NCBI RefSeq assembly: GCF_021462285.1
Contig: NZ_CP082787.1
Coordinates: 1,674,001 to 1,738,000 of the forward strand
Reading direction: 5' to 3'
Source of the DNA: Serratia entomophila
GTDB taxonomy: Bacteria > Pseudomonadota > Gammaproteobacteria > Enterobacterales > Enterobacteriaceae
DNA: 64,000 bases
The notes beneath the pieces were generated by a model. That model worked only from the letters and a program-made list of their open reading frames with translations, was not told the DNA's origin and made no database searches. Shown piece by piece: positions 1 through 14,975 of the stretch. The stretch's first letter is position 1. Each line of letters starts with the position of its first letter. The translations under genes and the position numbers were made by a program.

Positions 1-2
1 AG

Positions 3-119
3 AAGACAGTGCCGCTGATTGCGCAGGTCTCTAAGCCGGGCGCAGTGCTTGATGACAAGAACGCGGTAGCAAATATAACTGAAGAATTCGATCGATATGG
101 CAGAGTTGACGTGTTTTAA
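3..119 (+). CDS. 3' end of a probable mannose-1-phosphate guanylyltransferase (partial)
   Basis: An open frame enters from the left edge and stops at a TAA that overlaps the start of the next gene by 23 bases. Only 38 residues are visible, ending in [12 protein letters not shown]. ManC/CpsB-type GDP-mannose pyrophosphorylases typically end with an acidic stretch followed by (D/E)-x-YGR, and manC normally precedes the phosphomannomutase gene, so both tail and position fit. The overlap suggests translational coupling with the downstream gene. The fragment is too short for a firm family call. The missing upstream sequence would settle it. Confidence 0.45.
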   Translation, partial: KTVPLIAQVSKPGAVLDDKNAVANITEEFDRYGRVDVF

Positions 120-1464
120 GGCTTACGACATTCGTGGCCAGTTGGAAAGCGAACTGAATGATGAAATCGCTTATCGGATCGGCAGAGCTTTTGGCGAGTA
201 CCTTCTCCCAGACACCGTGGTTTTGGGCAGCGATGCCCGCTTAACCAGTGAAAGTTTAAAACAATCTTTGGCCAGAGGGCTGTTGGATGCCGGCAGCTCG
301 GTGATAGACATTGGCCTGAGCTGCTCGGAAGAGCTCTATTTCGCGACGGCCTTTTTGGCCGCCGACGGCGGGATTGAAGTGACGGGCAGCCACAATCCCG
401 AACACTATAACGGCATGAAACTGGTCTGTAAGAATGCGCGGCCGATCAGCAGCGACTCGGGGCTATGGGAAATCAAGGCTCTGGCGGAGAAAGAGGCGTT
501 TTCCCCGGCCGCCCGGCCGCAGGGCGATTATCTGCAGGCCGACATTCTTGATAACTATATCGACCATATCCTGTCGTATGTGGATTTATCCCGCTTCAAA
601 CCGATGAAACTGCTGGTGAACGCCGGCAATGGCACGGCCGGGCATGTGATCGACGCAATAGAGCGGCGCTTCCGCCAGCATCAGGTGCCGTTGGAGTTTA
701 TCAAAATTCAGCACGAGCCGGACGGTTCATTCCCACACGGCGTGCCAAATCCCTTGCTGCCTGAACGCCGTCAGGACACGGCGGAAGCGGTGCGCCGTTA
801 CGGCGCCGACATGGGCATTGCCTTCGACGGCGACGCCGATCGCTGCTTCCTGTTTGACGACCAAGGCAATTTTATTGAGGGTTACTACATCGTTGGCCTG
901 TTGGCCGAGGCCTTTCTGCGCAAACAACCGGGGGAAAAAATTGTTCACGATCCCCGTTTGAGCTGGAACACGGTCGATATCGTCAACCAGGCCGGCGGCA
1001 TTCCCGTGATGTCAAAAACCGGGCATGCGTTTATCAAAGAGCGGATGCGCGCAGAGGATGCGGTGTACGGCGGCGAAATGAGCGCGCACCACTATTTTCG
1101 CGATTTCTACTACTGCGACAGCGGCATGATCCCCTGGCTGATGGTCGCGGAAATCATGTCTTTGAAAAACAGAACGTTGGCGCAGCTGGTGGAAGAACGC
1201 ATCCAGGCTTATCCCTCCTCGGGGGAGATCAATATTGTTCTGGAACCCGGGATGTCCGCGAGCGAAATCGTGGAACGCCATTATCGCGAGCAGGCGCTGG
1301 ACATTGACATGACCGACGGCATTAGCATGACGTTTGCCGAATGGCGATTTAATTTACGCGAGTCGAATACCGAACCGCTGACCCGTCTTAACGTTGAATC
1401 GCGCGGCGATCGTGATTTGATGCAGCGAAAAACGGCTGAAATTCTGGCGCTGCTGCGCGGCTGA
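97..1464 (+). CDS. manB: Phosphomannomutase (CpsG/ManB type)
   Basis: Interconverts mannose-6-phosphate and mannose-1-phosphate in the cytoplasm, supplying GDP-mannose for O-antigen or capsule sugars. The 455-residue length and domain order fit the alpha-D-phosphohexomutase family. The phosphoserine loop is TGSHNP at residues 96-101 (Ser98), with Gly where most members have Ala. The metal loop DGDADR is at 244-249, the sugar-specificity loop GEMSAHHYF at 326-334, and the phosphate-binding [10 protein letters not shown] at 421-430. The GEMSAHHYF form favours a phosphomannomutase/phosphoglucomutase over a glucosamine mutase. It overlaps the presumed manC remnant and lies convergent to the his operon, the usual border of enterobacterial O-antigen loci. 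Confidence 0.93.
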   Translation: MAELTCFKAYDIRGQLESELNDEIAYRIGRAFGEYLLPDTVVLGSDARLTSESLKQSLARGLLDAGSSVIDIGLSCSEELYFATAFLAADGGIEVTGSHNPEHYNGMKLVCKNARPISSDSGLWEIKALAEKEAFSPAARPQGDYLQADILDNYIDHILSYVDLSRFKPMKLLVNAGNGTAGHVIDAIERRFRQHQVPLEFIKIQHEPDGSFPHGVPNPLLPERRQDTAEAVRRYGADMGIAFDGDADRCFLFDDQGNFIEGYYIVGLLAEAFLRKQPGEKIVHDPRLSWNTVDIVNQAGGIPVMSKTGHAFIKERMRAEDAVYGGEMSAHHYFRDFYYCDSGMIPWLMVAEIMSLKNRTLAQLVEERIQAYPSSGEINIVLEPGMSASEIVERHYREQALDIDMTDGISMTFAEWRFNLRESNTEPLTRLNVESRGDRDLMQRKTAEILALLRG

Positions 1465-1472
1465 TGCGAACG

Positions 1473-1497
1473 GGGCCTCCCGATTGACGAGAGGCCC
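1473..1497. terminator. Hairpin between manB and hisI
   Basis: GGGCCTC (1473-1479) pairs with GAGGCCC (1491-1497) across an 11-base loop, in the 40-base gap between two convergent genes. There is no clear T-run on either side, so termination is inferred mainly from position. Confidence 0.45.
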
Positions 1498-1504
1498 GGC
1501 GAGA

Positions 1505-2112
1505 TTACTTCTGGTGCCGCTCGCGCAGCCGGCCGATCACCTTGCTCAGATCCAGATCCTGATCCTGCAGCAGCACCAGCAGGTGATAAATCAGGTCCGA
1601 GGCTTCGTTGGTCAGCTCTTCACGGTCGTTGACCGTGGCGGCCAGCGCGGTTTCCACGCCTTCTTCCCCGACCTTCTGCGCGATGCGCTTGGTGCCGCTG
1701 GCATACAGGCTGGCGGTGTACGAGCTGTCCGGGCTGGCGGTCTTGCGCTCCGCCAGCAGCTGTTCCAGCTGATAGAGGAAGGCCCAGTCGCTGGCGGCAG
1801 GGTGGAAGCAGCTGCTGTTGCCCAGGTGGCAGGTCGGGCCGATCGGATTGACCAGGATCAGCAGGGTATCGTTGTCGCAGTCCGGCGTGATGCTCACCAC
1901 GTTGAGGAAGTGGCCGGAGCTTTCGCCCTTGGTCCACAGCCGCTGTTTGGTGCGCGAGAAGAAGGTGACCTTGCCGCTTTGCTCGGTCGCCGCCAGCGCT
2001 TCCCGATTCATATAGCCCAGCATCAGCACCTCACCGGAAACGGCGTGCTGCACGATGGCCGGCATCAGGTTGTCGGTTTTTTCCCAGTCCAGCTGGTTTC
2101 TCTGTTGTTCTG

Positions 2113-2119
<7 letters not shown>
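1505..2119 (-). CDS. hisI: HisIE: phosphoribosyl-AMP cyclohydrolase / phosphoribosyl-ATP pyrophosphatase
   Basis: Bifunctional enzyme for steps 2 and 3 of histidine synthesis; last gene of the operon. The N-terminal HisI half carries the metal-binding DCDND segment and the [12 protein letters not shown] motif. The C-terminal HisE half (about residue 112 to 204) is the helical pyrophosphohydrolase, with [11 protein letters not shown] and [14 protein letters not shown]. The 204-residue length is normal for the fused enterobacterial form. The start overlaps the end of hisF by 7 bases, implying coupled translation. Confidence 0.97.
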
Positions 2120-7660
<5,541 letters not shown>

Positions 7661-7664
7661 GGCG

Positions 7665-8564
7665 TTACTCCATCATCTTCTCAATTGGCAACACCAGGAT
7701 CGAGCTGGCGCCGAGCGCTTTCAGTTTTTCCATGGTTTCCCAGAACAGGGTCTCGCTGCTGACCATGTGCATCGCCACGCGGTTCTGCGCGCCGGCCAGC
7801 GGCAGAATGGTCGGGCGTTCGGCGCCCGGCAGCAGCGCGACGATTTCGTCCAGGCGCTCGCTTGGCGCGTGCAGCATGATGTATTTGGATTCACGCGCCT
7901 GGATCACGCCCTGAATGCGGGTCATCAGGCGGTCGATAAGCTGTTGTTTGGCTTCCGGCATCTCGCCGTCGCGCTGGATCAGGCAAGCCTTGGAGCGGTA
8001 GATCACTTCCACTTCGCGCAGGCCGTTGGCTTCCAGCGTGGCGCCGGTGGAAACCAGGTCGCAGATGGCGTCGGCCAAACCGGCGCGCGGCGCCACTTCC
8101 ACCGAGCCGTTCAGCAGGCAGGATTTGAAGCGTACGCCCTGTTTGTCGAGGTATTGTTTCAACAGGTGCGGATAAGAGGTGGCGATGCGGGCGTTCTGCA
8201 GGCTTTGCGGGCCGGTGTATTCGGCGTCGAGCGGGGTGGCCAGCGACAGGCGGCAGCCGCCGAAGTCCAGGCGGCGCAGGGTGAAGTAGCGCGGGTCTTC
8301 GCCCTGGGCGCGGCGGTTGAGCAGCTCTTCTTCCAGCACGTTCTCGCCGATGATGCCCAGATCGACCACGCCGTCCATCACCAGGCCCGGGATATCGTCA
8401 TCACGCACGCGCAGGATATCGATCGGCATATTTTCCGCGAAGGCGATCAGGCGTTGCTGCTGCAGGTTGATTTTGATGCCGCAGCGCGCCAGCAGCTCCT
8501 GGGATTCTTCGCTCAGGCGGCCCGATTTCTGCATTGCTATCCGTAAACGTGTTTTGTCCAGCAT
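7665..8564 (-). CDS. hisG: ATP phosphoribosyltransferase (long form)
   Basis: First, feedback-regulated enzyme of histidine synthesis. The 299-residue length is the long, hexameric form with a C-terminal ACT-like histidine-binding domain, so no HisZ partner is needed. The PRPP-binding segment is [14 protein letters not shown]. The start at 8564 is preceded by an AGAGG ribosome-binding site, placed just after the attenuator stem. First structural gene of the operon. Confidence 0.98.
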   Translation of the reverse strand: MLDKTRLRIAMQKSGRLSEESQELLARCGIKINLQQQRLIAFAENMPIDILRVRDDDIPGLVMDGVVDLGIIGENVLEEELLNRRAQGEDPRYFTLRRLDFGGCRLSLATPLDAEYTGPQSLQNARIATSYPHLLKQYLDKQGVRFKSCLLNGSVEVAPRAGLADAICDLVSTGATLEANGLREVEVIYRSKACLIQRDGEMPEAKQQLIDRLMTRIQGVIQARESKYIMLHAPSERLDEIVALLPGAERPTILPLAGAQNRVAMHMVSSETLFWETMEKLKALGASSILVLPIEKMME

Positions 8565-8634
8565 GGTAACCTCTGTTTAATCTGTAATTTTATGAATTTA
8601 TTGTAAAAACTTTATTTTCTGTCTGTCCGGAGCC

Positions 8635-8667
8635 AAAAAAAAACCCTCGGAAGAAATCTTCCGAGGG
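8635..8667 (-). terminator. his operon attenuator terminator
   Basis: CCCTCGGAAGA pairs perfectly with TCTTCCGAGGG (8644-8667). On the minus strand the stem is followed by nine consecutive T residues (A-run 8635-8643). It lies between the His-rich leader peptide and hisG, so it is the rho-independent attenuator that forms when His-tRNA is plentiful. Confidence 0.93.
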
Positions 8668-8736
8668 CTCTCTCTTGCGTTCTGCGCGCCACTGGAAGAT
8701 TAAAAAACCGTCTTCCAGCACACATCGCCTGAAAGA

Positions 8737-8784
8737 CTAGTCAGGGTGATGGTGATGATGGTGGTTGAACTGAACGCTGGTCAT
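8737..8784 (-). CDS. hisL: his operon leader peptide
   Basis: A 15-codon frame reading MTSVQFNHHHHHHPD with a TAG stop. Six consecutive histidine codons make ribosome stalling sensitive to charged His-tRNA, controlling the attenuator about 70 bases downstream. The E. coli leader, as I recall it, has seven histidines and is 16 residues, so this one is slightly shorter. Confidence 0.95.
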   Translation of the reverse strand: MTSVQFNHHHHHHPD

Positions 8785-8828
8785 GGGTGTTTTCTCTGTA
8801 AAGGTCGGCACAAGCCGAATTGCTAATT

Positions 8829-8858
8829 AAGCTAAACTATCCGCTGCTCGTCGCGCAA
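8829..8858 (-). promoter_or_regulatory. Candidate his operon promoter
   Basis: On the minus strand, TTGCGC (8853-8858) and TAGCTT (8829-8834) are separated by 18 bases, about 45 bases upstream of the hisL start. The -10 resembles the TAGGTT I recall for the E. coli his promoter. Assigned by eye; no transcript data. Confidence 0.4.
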
Positions 8859-9013
8859 CCCTTTTTTACCGTCATAAATTTAATTTATTGAAACAGGTTG
8901 GGTTATTAGCTAAACACGGTTTTACCTAAGCTTAAGCGGGGCGGATTGTATCGCCGTACGGAGTGGCGTAGCTTGAGTAGGCAGAGCATTGCGATCTTCA
9001 GGAGAGGGAGACG

Positions 9014-9838
9014 ATGAAAAAGGTAGCCATTGTGGGTTTGGGTTGGCTGGGCATGCCGCTGGCCCTATCGCTGATGGGCCGCGGCTATGGCGTGGTGGGC
9101 AGCAAAACCACGCCGGACGGCGTCGAGGCCGCACGCATGAGCGGCGTTGAATGTTATCAGCTGGAGCTGACGCCGGAGCTTTCCTGCGAGCCGGACGATC
9201 TGGAGCAACTGCTGCGGGTGGATGCGCTGGTGGTGACCCTGCCGGCCCGGCGCACCGTCGAAGGCAGCGAAAACTACTTTAATGCGGTGCGCATGCTGGT
9301 GGACAGCGCCATGGCCTTCGGCGTGCCGCGGGTGCTGTTCATCAGTTCCACCTCGGTGTACGGCGAAACCGCCGGCACGCTGCGCGAGGATTCGCCGCTG
9401 CGGCCGATCACGCCGTCGGGGCGGGTGTTGGCCGAGCTGGAGCGTTGGCTGCATGCGCTGCCGAACACCTCGGTGGACATTCTGCGGCTGGCGGGGCTGG
9501 TGGGCGCCGATCGCCATCCTGGCCGGTTCCTGGCGGGCAAGGTCGACGTCAAGGGCGGATCGCAGGGGGTCAACCTGGTGCATCAGGATGACGTGATCGC
9601 GGCGATACAGCTGCTGCTGAAGCTGCCGAAAGGCGGCCATCTCTACAATCTGTGTGCGCCAAGCCATCCCACCAAGCGCGAGTTCTATCCGGCGCTGGCC
9701 GAGCAGCTGCATCTGGCTCCACCGCAGTTCGCCGAGGAAGCGGAGCAGGGCGGGCGGTTGGTGGACGGCAATCGCATCTGCAATGAGCTGGGGTTCGAGT
9801 ATCAGTATCCCGATCCGGCGCGCATGCCGGTCAATTGA
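9014..9838 (+). CDS. yeeZ: YeeZ-like NAD(P)-binding epimerase/oxidoreductase
   Basis: Extended short-chain dehydrogenase/epimerase-type protein of 274 residues with an N-terminal Rossmann loop GLGWLG (8-13). The conserved ISSTSVYGE segment carries the catalytic Ser/Thr, but the canonical YxxxK is not intact. The sequence resembles E. coli YeeZ, which also lies divergent to hisL. The biochemical role is unknown. The ATG follows a GGAGAGGGAGA ribosome-binding region. Confidence 0.85.
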   Translation: MKKVAIVGLGWLGMPLALSLMGRGYGVVGSKTTPDGVEAARMSGVECYQLELTPELSCEPDDLEQLLRVDALVVTLPARRTVEGSENYFNAVRMLVDSAMAFGVPRVLFISSTSVYGETAGTLREDSPLRPITPSGRVLAELERWLHALPNTSVDILRLAGLVGADRHPGRFLAGKVDVKGGSQGVNLVHQDDVIAAIQLLLKLPKGGHLYNLCAPSHPTKREFYPALAEQLHLAPPQFAEEAEQGGRLVDGNRICNELGFEYQYPDPARMPVN

Positions 9839-9856
9839 TTGTTGGCGGCGCTGGCG

Positions 9857-10777
9857 CTAGGGCTGCACCGGCGCCACAGCGCCTGAGAAATCGCGGGCGC
9901 GCAGCAGATCTTCCAGCAGCGCGGCCAGCGCCTCGTTGTGCGGGGCGGGGCGGCAGACCAGGCTGAGCGCCGCCTGGTAGGAGAGCGCTTGCCCGCCCAA
10001 CTGCTTCAATAAACCCTGCTCTACCCAGCGCGCCGCGTAGTGGGTGGGCAGGTATCCCAGATAGCCGCCGCTGAGCACCAGATGCGCCACGCTCTCCATA
10101 TGATGGGCGACGGCGCCCAGGTTGTGCGGCGCGATCGGGCACAGCTGCTGCGCCAGCAGGTAGCCGCGTTTCACCCAACGGGCGTTCTCGATCTGCTCGC
10201 GGCTCGGCCGTTCGGCCGCAAACAGCGGATGCTCGCTGCTGCAGTAGATCGCCTGCGTCTCCAGAACCCATGCCCGGTACCGCAATTCCTCCAACTGCTG
10301 GCCAAAATACCCTATACCCAGATCGAGCTGCCGGTTCAGCAATCCCTGTTCTATCTCCGTCGGCGAGCAAATTCGGCACTGCAGCTGCACGTCCTGATGG
10401 CGGCGCTGGAAGCCCTTGATGGCCAGGCTGAATGGATTGCCGGGCAGCGACACCAGATTGTCCACCAGGCCGATCTGCAGATCGCCGGTCAACAGCCCGT
10501 TCAACGACTGGCTGACCCGGGTAAAGTCGCGCGCGGCGTTGAACAGGGTGCGGCAGGCGATCAACATGCGTTCGCCTTTCGGGGTAAGCATAAAGCCGGA
10601 GCGGCCGCGCTGGCATAGACGGAACCCCAGCCGGGTCTCCAGCGACGCCAGATGGGTGCTGATGGTGGACTGATTCATCAGCAGCGGCTCCTGAGCGGCG
10701 CTGACGCCCTGGGCTTCCGCCACCGCGACAAACACCCGCAGCAGTTTAAGATCGATATCGCTTAGGTTGGTGAGCAT
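9857..10777 (-). CDS. LysR-type regulator, probable GbuR-like activator of the guanidino locus
   Basis: A 306-residue LysR family protein. The N-terminal winged helix-turn-helix (about 7-66) contains MNQSTISTHLASLETRLG; the remainder is a periplasmic-binding-protein-like effector domain. It starts after a strong GGAGGAAAAG site and is divergent from a guanidinobutyrase-like gene across 240 bases. That is the arrangement known for Pseudomonas gbuR-gbuA, so a guanidino compound is the likely effector (inference). In E. coli the equivalent place beside yeeZ holds the LysR gene yeeY, but I cannot show orthology. The 3' end converges on yeeZ. Confidence 0.8.
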   Translation of the reverse strand: MLTNLSDIDLKLLRVFVAVAEAQGVSAAQEPLLMNQSTISTHLASLETRLGFRLCQRGRSGFMLTPKGERMLIACRTLFNAARDFTRVSQSLNGLLTGDLQIGLVDNLVSLPGNPFSLAIKGFQRRHQDVQLQCRICSPTEIEQGLLNRQLDLGIGYFGQQLEELRYRAWVLETQAIYCSSEHPLFAAERPSREQIENARWVKRGYLLAQQLCPIAPHNLGAVAHHMESVAHLVLSGGYLGYLPTHYAARWVEQGLLKQLGGQALSYQAALSLVCRPAPHNEALAALLEDLLRARDFSGAVAPVQP

Positions 10778-11017
10778 CTTTTCCTCCGTAGGCCTGCCTG
10801 CCGTTAACGCATGCGCAACATGGGTGCCGCTGGGCCGAAACTATCCTTCCTTATGGCACGGAGTTGAAATAAAAATCAATAGTTCAACGAGTTAGTAAAC
10901 ATCGGCTTTTTCAATGCTTACATGCAAAAGCGGGAATGGTAGCCATGGTGGGCTGCGGGGTAGCCTGTGATTGTTACTTAAATGTTGAATTATCGCTCCC
11001 CAAGACAAGGACACGCC

Positions 11018-11950
11018 ATGCTGAATCAACCCCAAAGCGGCAACGACATGCCGCGTTTTGCCGGCATCCCCACCATGATGCGTTTGCCTGCGGCGGAAAG
11101 CGCGCACGGGCTGGACGCGGCCTTTGTCGGCATTCCTCTTGATATCGGTACCTCCAACCGCAGCGGCACCCGCTATGGCCCGCGGCAGATCCGCCAGGAA
11201 TCGGTGATGATCCGCCCCTACAACATGGGCACCGGCTCCGCGCCCTTTGAACGGTTGCAGGTGGCCGATCTCGGCGATGTGGCCATCAATCCCTACAGCC
11301 TGGCGGACAGCGTGCGCCGCATCGAATTGGCCTACCGCGACATTATGGAGCAGGGCTGCATCCCGCTGACGCTGGGCGGCGATCATACGCTGACCCTGCC
11401 GATCCTGCGCGCCGTCGCCCGCCGGCATGGCCCGGTGGGGTTGATCCACGTCGATGCCCACTCGGATACCAACGAAGAGATGTTCGGCGAACGGCTGGCG
11501 CATGGCACCACCTTCCGCCGCGCCTTTGAAGAAGGGCTGCTGGCGCCGGAGAGAGTGGTGCAAATCGGCCTGCGCGGCAGCGGCTATGCGGCGGACGACT
11601 TTGACTGGTCGCGCCGTCAGGGCTTTCGCGTGGTGCCGGCCGAAGCCTGCTGGCACCGCTCGCTGACGCCGCTGATGGAGGAAATCCGCCGGCAGATGGG
11701 CGATGCGCCGGTCTACCTGAGCTTTGACATCGACGGGCTGGATCCGGCCTTCGCGCCGGGCACCGGCACGCCGGAGGTCGGCGGGCTGTCGGTGTGGCAG
11801 GGGCTGGAGATCGTGCGCGGCTGCCAGGGGCTGAACCTGGCCGGCGCCGACGTGGTCGAGGTGTCGCCGCCGTATGACCGTTCCGGCAATACCGCGCTGC
11901 TGGCGGCCAACCTGCTGTTTGAAATGCTGTGCGTTCTGCCGGCCCGCTGA
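11018..11950 (+). CDS. gbuA: Guanidinobutyrase/agmatinase-family ureohydrolase
   Basis: Manganese-dependent ureohydrolase of 310 residues, expected to split a guanidino compound into urea and an amine or amino acid. All six metal ligands are visible: His123 (GGDH), Asp146/His148/Asp150 (DAHSD), Asp237/Asp239 (SFDIDGLDP). The N-terminal MPRFAGIPTMMRLP and the VEVSPPYD segment resemble Pseudomonas guanidinobutyrase GbuA more than E. coli SpeB. The start at 11018 follows an AAGGA site; a 12-residue extension to 10982 lacks a site. Substrate could be 4-guanidinobutyrate, 3-guanidinopropionate or agmatine; the neighbouring transporter and LysR gene favour a catabolic role. Confidence 0.82.
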   Translation: MLNQPQSGNDMPRFAGIPTMMRLPAAESAHGLDAAFVGIPLDIGTSNRSGTRYGPRQIRQESVMIRPYNMGTGSAPFERLQVADLGDVAINPYSLADSVRRIELAYRDIMEQGCIPLTLGGDHTLTLPILRAVARRHGPVGLIHVDAHSDTNEEMFGERLAHGTTFRRAFEEGLLAPERVVQIGLRGSGYAADDFDWSRRQGFRVVPAEACWHRSLTPLMEEIRRQMGDAPVYLSFDIDGLDPAFAPGTGTPEVGGLSVWQGLEIVRGCQGLNLAGADVVEVSPPYDRSGNTALLAANLLFEMLCVLPAR

Positions 11951-12027
11951 GGCCGGCGCCATAACCTTACCGGCGGAGCCGTTGCGTCCGGGCCCCTGAT
12001 AACAATAACAAAGGTACGGAGGTGTCC

Positions 12028-13404
12028 ATGAATCTCGATCTGCTGGTCGTGGTGTTCTATTTTCTGGTTATAGGTGCGGTGGGGTGGATGGGCATACGCC
12101 GCGCCAATACCAAAGAGGCTTATCTGGTGGCCGGCCGCAATCTGGGGCCGGGCCTGTATCTGGGCACGCTGTCGGCGGTGGTGCTGGGCGGCGCCTCGAC
12201 CATCGGCACGGTGAAACTCGGCTATACCTACGGCATCTCCGGCGTCTGGCTGTGCGGCGCGCTGGGGCTGGGCATTGTGGTGCTGAGCACGGTGCTGGCC
12301 AAGCCGCTGCTGCAGCTGAAGCTCTACACCGTCAGCCAGGTGCTGTCGCGGCGCTACCATCCGGCGGCCAGGGTCACCAGCGGCGCCATCATGCTGGCCT
12401 ACGACCTGATGGTGGCGGTGACTTCGATCATCGCCATCGGCAGCGTGATGCAGGTGATGTTCGGCCTGTCGTTCTCCGCCTCGATCCTGCTCGGCGGCGG
12501 CCTGGTGGTGCTGTACTCGACGCTGGGCGGCATGTGGTCGTTGACGCTGACCGACATCATCCAATTTATCATCATGACCGTCGGCATGATGCTGGTGCTG
12601 ATGCCGATGAGCATCGTCAGGGCCGGCGGCTGGGCGGCGTTCTCCAGCCTGCTGCCGGACAGCTACTACCAGCTGTCGTCGATTGGGCTGGACACCATCC
12701 TGGTGTTCTTCCTGATTTACTTCTTCGGCATTCTGATCGGCCAGGATATCTGGCAGCGGGTGTTCACCGCGCGCAGCGTCGGCGTGGCCCGTTTCGCCGG
12801 TCTGGGGGCGGGGGTTTACTGCGTGCTGTACGGCGTGACCGGCGCGCTGATCGGCATGGCCGGCAAACTGGTACTGCCGCAGTTGAGCAATACCGACGGC
12901 GCTTTCGCCGCCATCGCCCAGGCGGTGCTGCCGGAGGGCGTCAGCGGGCTGGTGGCCGCGGCGGCGTTGGCGGCGCTGATGTCCACCGCCAGCGCCTGCC
13001 TGCTGGCGTCCTCGACCATTGCGCTGGAGGACGTGCTGCCGGCGATCCGTCGGCGGCCGTCGGGCGGGTTGGCGGCCGGGCGCTTCACCACGTTGATCAT
13101 GGGGGCAGTGATGCTGGGGCTGGCGTTCCTGGTGCGTGACGTGCTGGCGGCGTTGACGCTGGCTTATAACCTGCTGGTGGGGGGCATGCTGATCCCGCTG
13201 GTGGGGGCGATATTCTGGCCGCGGGCCACCAGCGCCGGCGCCATCGCCAGCATGCTGACCGGCAGCCTGTGCGTGTTGGGGTTAATGTATTGGCACGGCA
13301 TCGAAGCCAATAGCCCGATCTACGGCGGGCTGTTGGGCGGTGGGGTGGCCTTTGTGCTGGGCAGCCTGCTGAGCCGGCCGTCCCCGCAGCTGCAAACGGA
13401 ATAA
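12028..13404 (+). CDS. Sodium:solute symporter (SSS family), probable guanidino-compound importer
   Basis: Integral membrane transporter of about 458 residues with roughly 12-13 hydrophobic segments, including the SSS signature region GRNLGPGLYLGTLSAVVLGGAS near the N-terminus and the conserved ALMSTASACLLASSTI block. The ATG at 12028 sits 5 bases after GGAGG; a GTG six bases upstream overlaps that site and was not chosen. It lies 77 bases after the ureohydrolase gene in the same direction, so co-transcription and uptake of that enzyme's substrate are inferred. Pseudomonas gpuP is a precedent for an SSS member next to a ureohydrolase. Confidence 0.82.
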   Translation: MNLDLLVVVFYFLVIGAVGWMGIRRANTKEAYLVAGRNLGPGLYLGTLSAVVLGGASTIGTVKLGYTYGISGVWLCGALGLGIVVLSTVLAKPLLQLKLYTVSQVLSRRYHPAARVTSGAIMLAYDLMVAVTSIIAIGSVMQVMFGLSFSASILLGGGLVVLYSTLGGMWSLTLTDIIQFIIMTVGMMLVLMPMSIVRAGGWAAFSSLLPDSYYQLSSIGLDTILVFFLIYFFGILIGQDIWQRVFTARSVGVARFAGLGAGVYCVLYGVTGALIGMAGKLVLPQLSNTDGAFAAIAQAVLPEGVSGLVAAAALAALMSTASACLLASSTIALEDVLPAIRRRPSGGLAAGRFTTLIMGAVMLGLAFLVRDVLAALTLAYNLLVGGMLIPLVGAIFWPRATSAGAIASMLTGSLCVLGLMYWHGIEANSPIYGGLLGGGVAFVLGSLLSRPSPQLQTE

Positions 13405-13429
13405 CGGCCCGGCTAAGGGTTGGCCGCGG

Positions 13430-14428
13430 TTACAGCCAACCCGATTTCTTCAGCTTTTGATACAGCAGGAAACAGCCGACGGCGGTCACCCCGAGCGTGG
13501 CGTGGTAGGCCCAGGGGAATTTCAGCTCCGGCATGTCGGTGAAGTTCATGCCGTACAGGCTGAAGATCACCGTCGGGATAGCCAGAATCGCCCCCCAACC
13601 GGCCAACCGCTTCACCACTTCGTTTTGCTTCACCGTCACCAGCGCCAGGTTGACGTGCATGGCGTTGGTCAGCATTTCGCGCATGTCGTCGATGCTGCTG
13701 ACGACCTGCCGGGCGTGATCCTGCACGTCGCGTACGTAGGCGCGCAGCTCTTTGGGGATAACGTCTTCGTGCAGGCGGATCAACTGGGTGCAGATTTCGT
13801 CCATCGGCAGCGCGGCGTTGCGCAGCGCCAGCAGGTGGCGGCGCAGGGTGTAGACGTTTTCGATCGCCGCCTGATCGAATTCCGATTTGAACATGTTGGC
13901 TTCGATACCTTCGATGGTCGCCTCGAATTTGGCCACCACGGTGCGGTAGTTGTCCACCACGAAGTCCAACACGCAATAGAGCGCAAAGCCGGGGCCGTGG
14001 CACATTTGCTTATGGTTTTCTTCGGCTTTGGCGCGGATCGGCGCGTAGCTGGGCGAGGCGCCGTGGCGCACCGTCACCAGAAAATTCTTGCCGACGAAGA
14101 AGTGGGTTTCACCGTATTCGATTTCCTCGTTTTCGCTCCATTGCGCGGTCTTCACCACGATAAACAGCGAATCGCCGTAGCTTTCCAGCTTGGGGCGCTG
14201 GTGCGCGCACAGCGCGTCCTCGATCGCCAGATCGTGCAGCCCGAACTCCTCCTGCACTTTGCGCATAAACGCCGGTTCCGGCTGCCACAGCCCCAGCCAG
14301 ACGAAGGTGTCCGGCTGTTTGACCACTTCGCTGATATCGTCGATGGTCACCTCGCCCAGCCGTTTGCCGGCCTTGTAGGCCACGCTGTTCACTACCATGC
14401 TTTTGCTGTCCATCAGGCCGTCCGTCAT
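13430..14428 (-). CDS. CorA-family magnesium/divalent metal transporter
   Basis: A 332-residue 2-TM-GxN transporter. The long soluble N-terminal domain is followed by two C-terminal membrane helices (about 272-292 and 304-324), with the pore motif YGMNF between them. CorA-type pentamers move Mg2+, Co2+ or Ni2+. It is distinct from ZntB, which also carries GMN, and probably a paralogue of the housekeeping CorA, which lies elsewhere in enterobacteria. The start overlaps the acetyltransferase stop by 4 bases (ATGA), so the two genes are translationally coupled. Confidence 0.88.
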   Translation of the reverse strand: MTDGLMDSKSMVVNSVAYKAGKRLGEVTIDDISEVVKQPDTFVWLGLWQPEPAFMRKVQEEFGLHDLAIEDALCAHQRPKLESYGDSLFIVVKTAQWSENEEIEYGETHFFVGKNFLVTVRHGASPSYAPIRAKAEENHKQMCHGPGFALYCVLDFVVDNYRTVVAKFEATIEGIEANMFKSEFDQAAIENVYTLRRHLLALRNAALPMDEICTQLIRLHEDVIPKELRAYVRDVQDHARQVVSSIDDMREMLTNAMHVNLALVTVKQNEVVKRLAGWGAILAIPTVIFSLYGMNFTDMPELKFPWAYHATLGVTAVGCFLLYQKLKKSGWL

Positions 14429-14844
14429 TCAGTCAGAGTTTTGGTCATAAAATAACGTTCATGTTCAACCGGGTAATCTTTCAGCGTCATTTGCAGCTGA
14501 TAGCCGAGCTTCTCGTAGAACGGCCGCGCCTGAAAGCTGAAGGTATCCAAACGGGAATAGCGGCAGCCGCGCGCCAGCGCTCCCCGCTCGGCGGCCTGCA
14601 TCACCTGGCGGCCCAGGCCGCTGCCACGCTGGGAATCGTCCACCCACAGCCAGTCAATGCTCAGCCAGTTGCCCCAGGTGAAGGCGGTCAACCCGGCCAC
14701 CACTCGCCCTTCGGCGTCCCGCGCATAAACGTTGAGGGGGCGGCGCAGGCTGGCGTCAATATAGGGTTGGTTATGGGCGCGCAGGCCTTGGCGGATGGCG
14801 TCGAGAGTGGGTTCGTCCAACGTATCCGCTACGGTGATGTTCAT
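14425..14844 (-). CDS. GNAT-family N-acetyltransferase
   Basis: A 139-residue GNAT protein. The acetyl-CoA loop reads QRGSGLGRQVMQAAE (Q/R-x-x-G-x-G), and FYEKLGY is the usual C-terminal motif. The start at 14844 is set by an AGGAGG site directly upstream; a 27-residue extension beyond it lacks one and overlaps the divergent dehydrogenase leader. Substrate unknown. Coupled to the downstream CorA-like gene. Confidence 0.85.
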   Translation of the reverse strand: MNITVADTLDEPTLDAIRQGLRAHNQPYIDASLRRPLNVYARDAEGRVVAGLTAFTWGNWLSIDWLWVDDSQRGSGLGRQVMQAAERGALARGCRYSRLDTFSFQARPFYEKLGYQLQMTLKDYPVEHERYFMTKTLTE

Positions 14845-14975
14845 ATTTCCTCCTGGGTTATCCGTTAACTTAAGCACAGTACGGCCAAAAGGCAACCTGT
14901 TGAAAATTAATGCAAACGACCGCATCGGGCGATTGGGCTACACTGAATGGGACATTTTACGCTCAGGAGGACGTT

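Noticed and set aside
8738..8763. GGTGATGGTGATGATG run considered as a simple-sequence repeat
   Set aside because: It encodes the histidine run of the his leader peptide on the minus strand.
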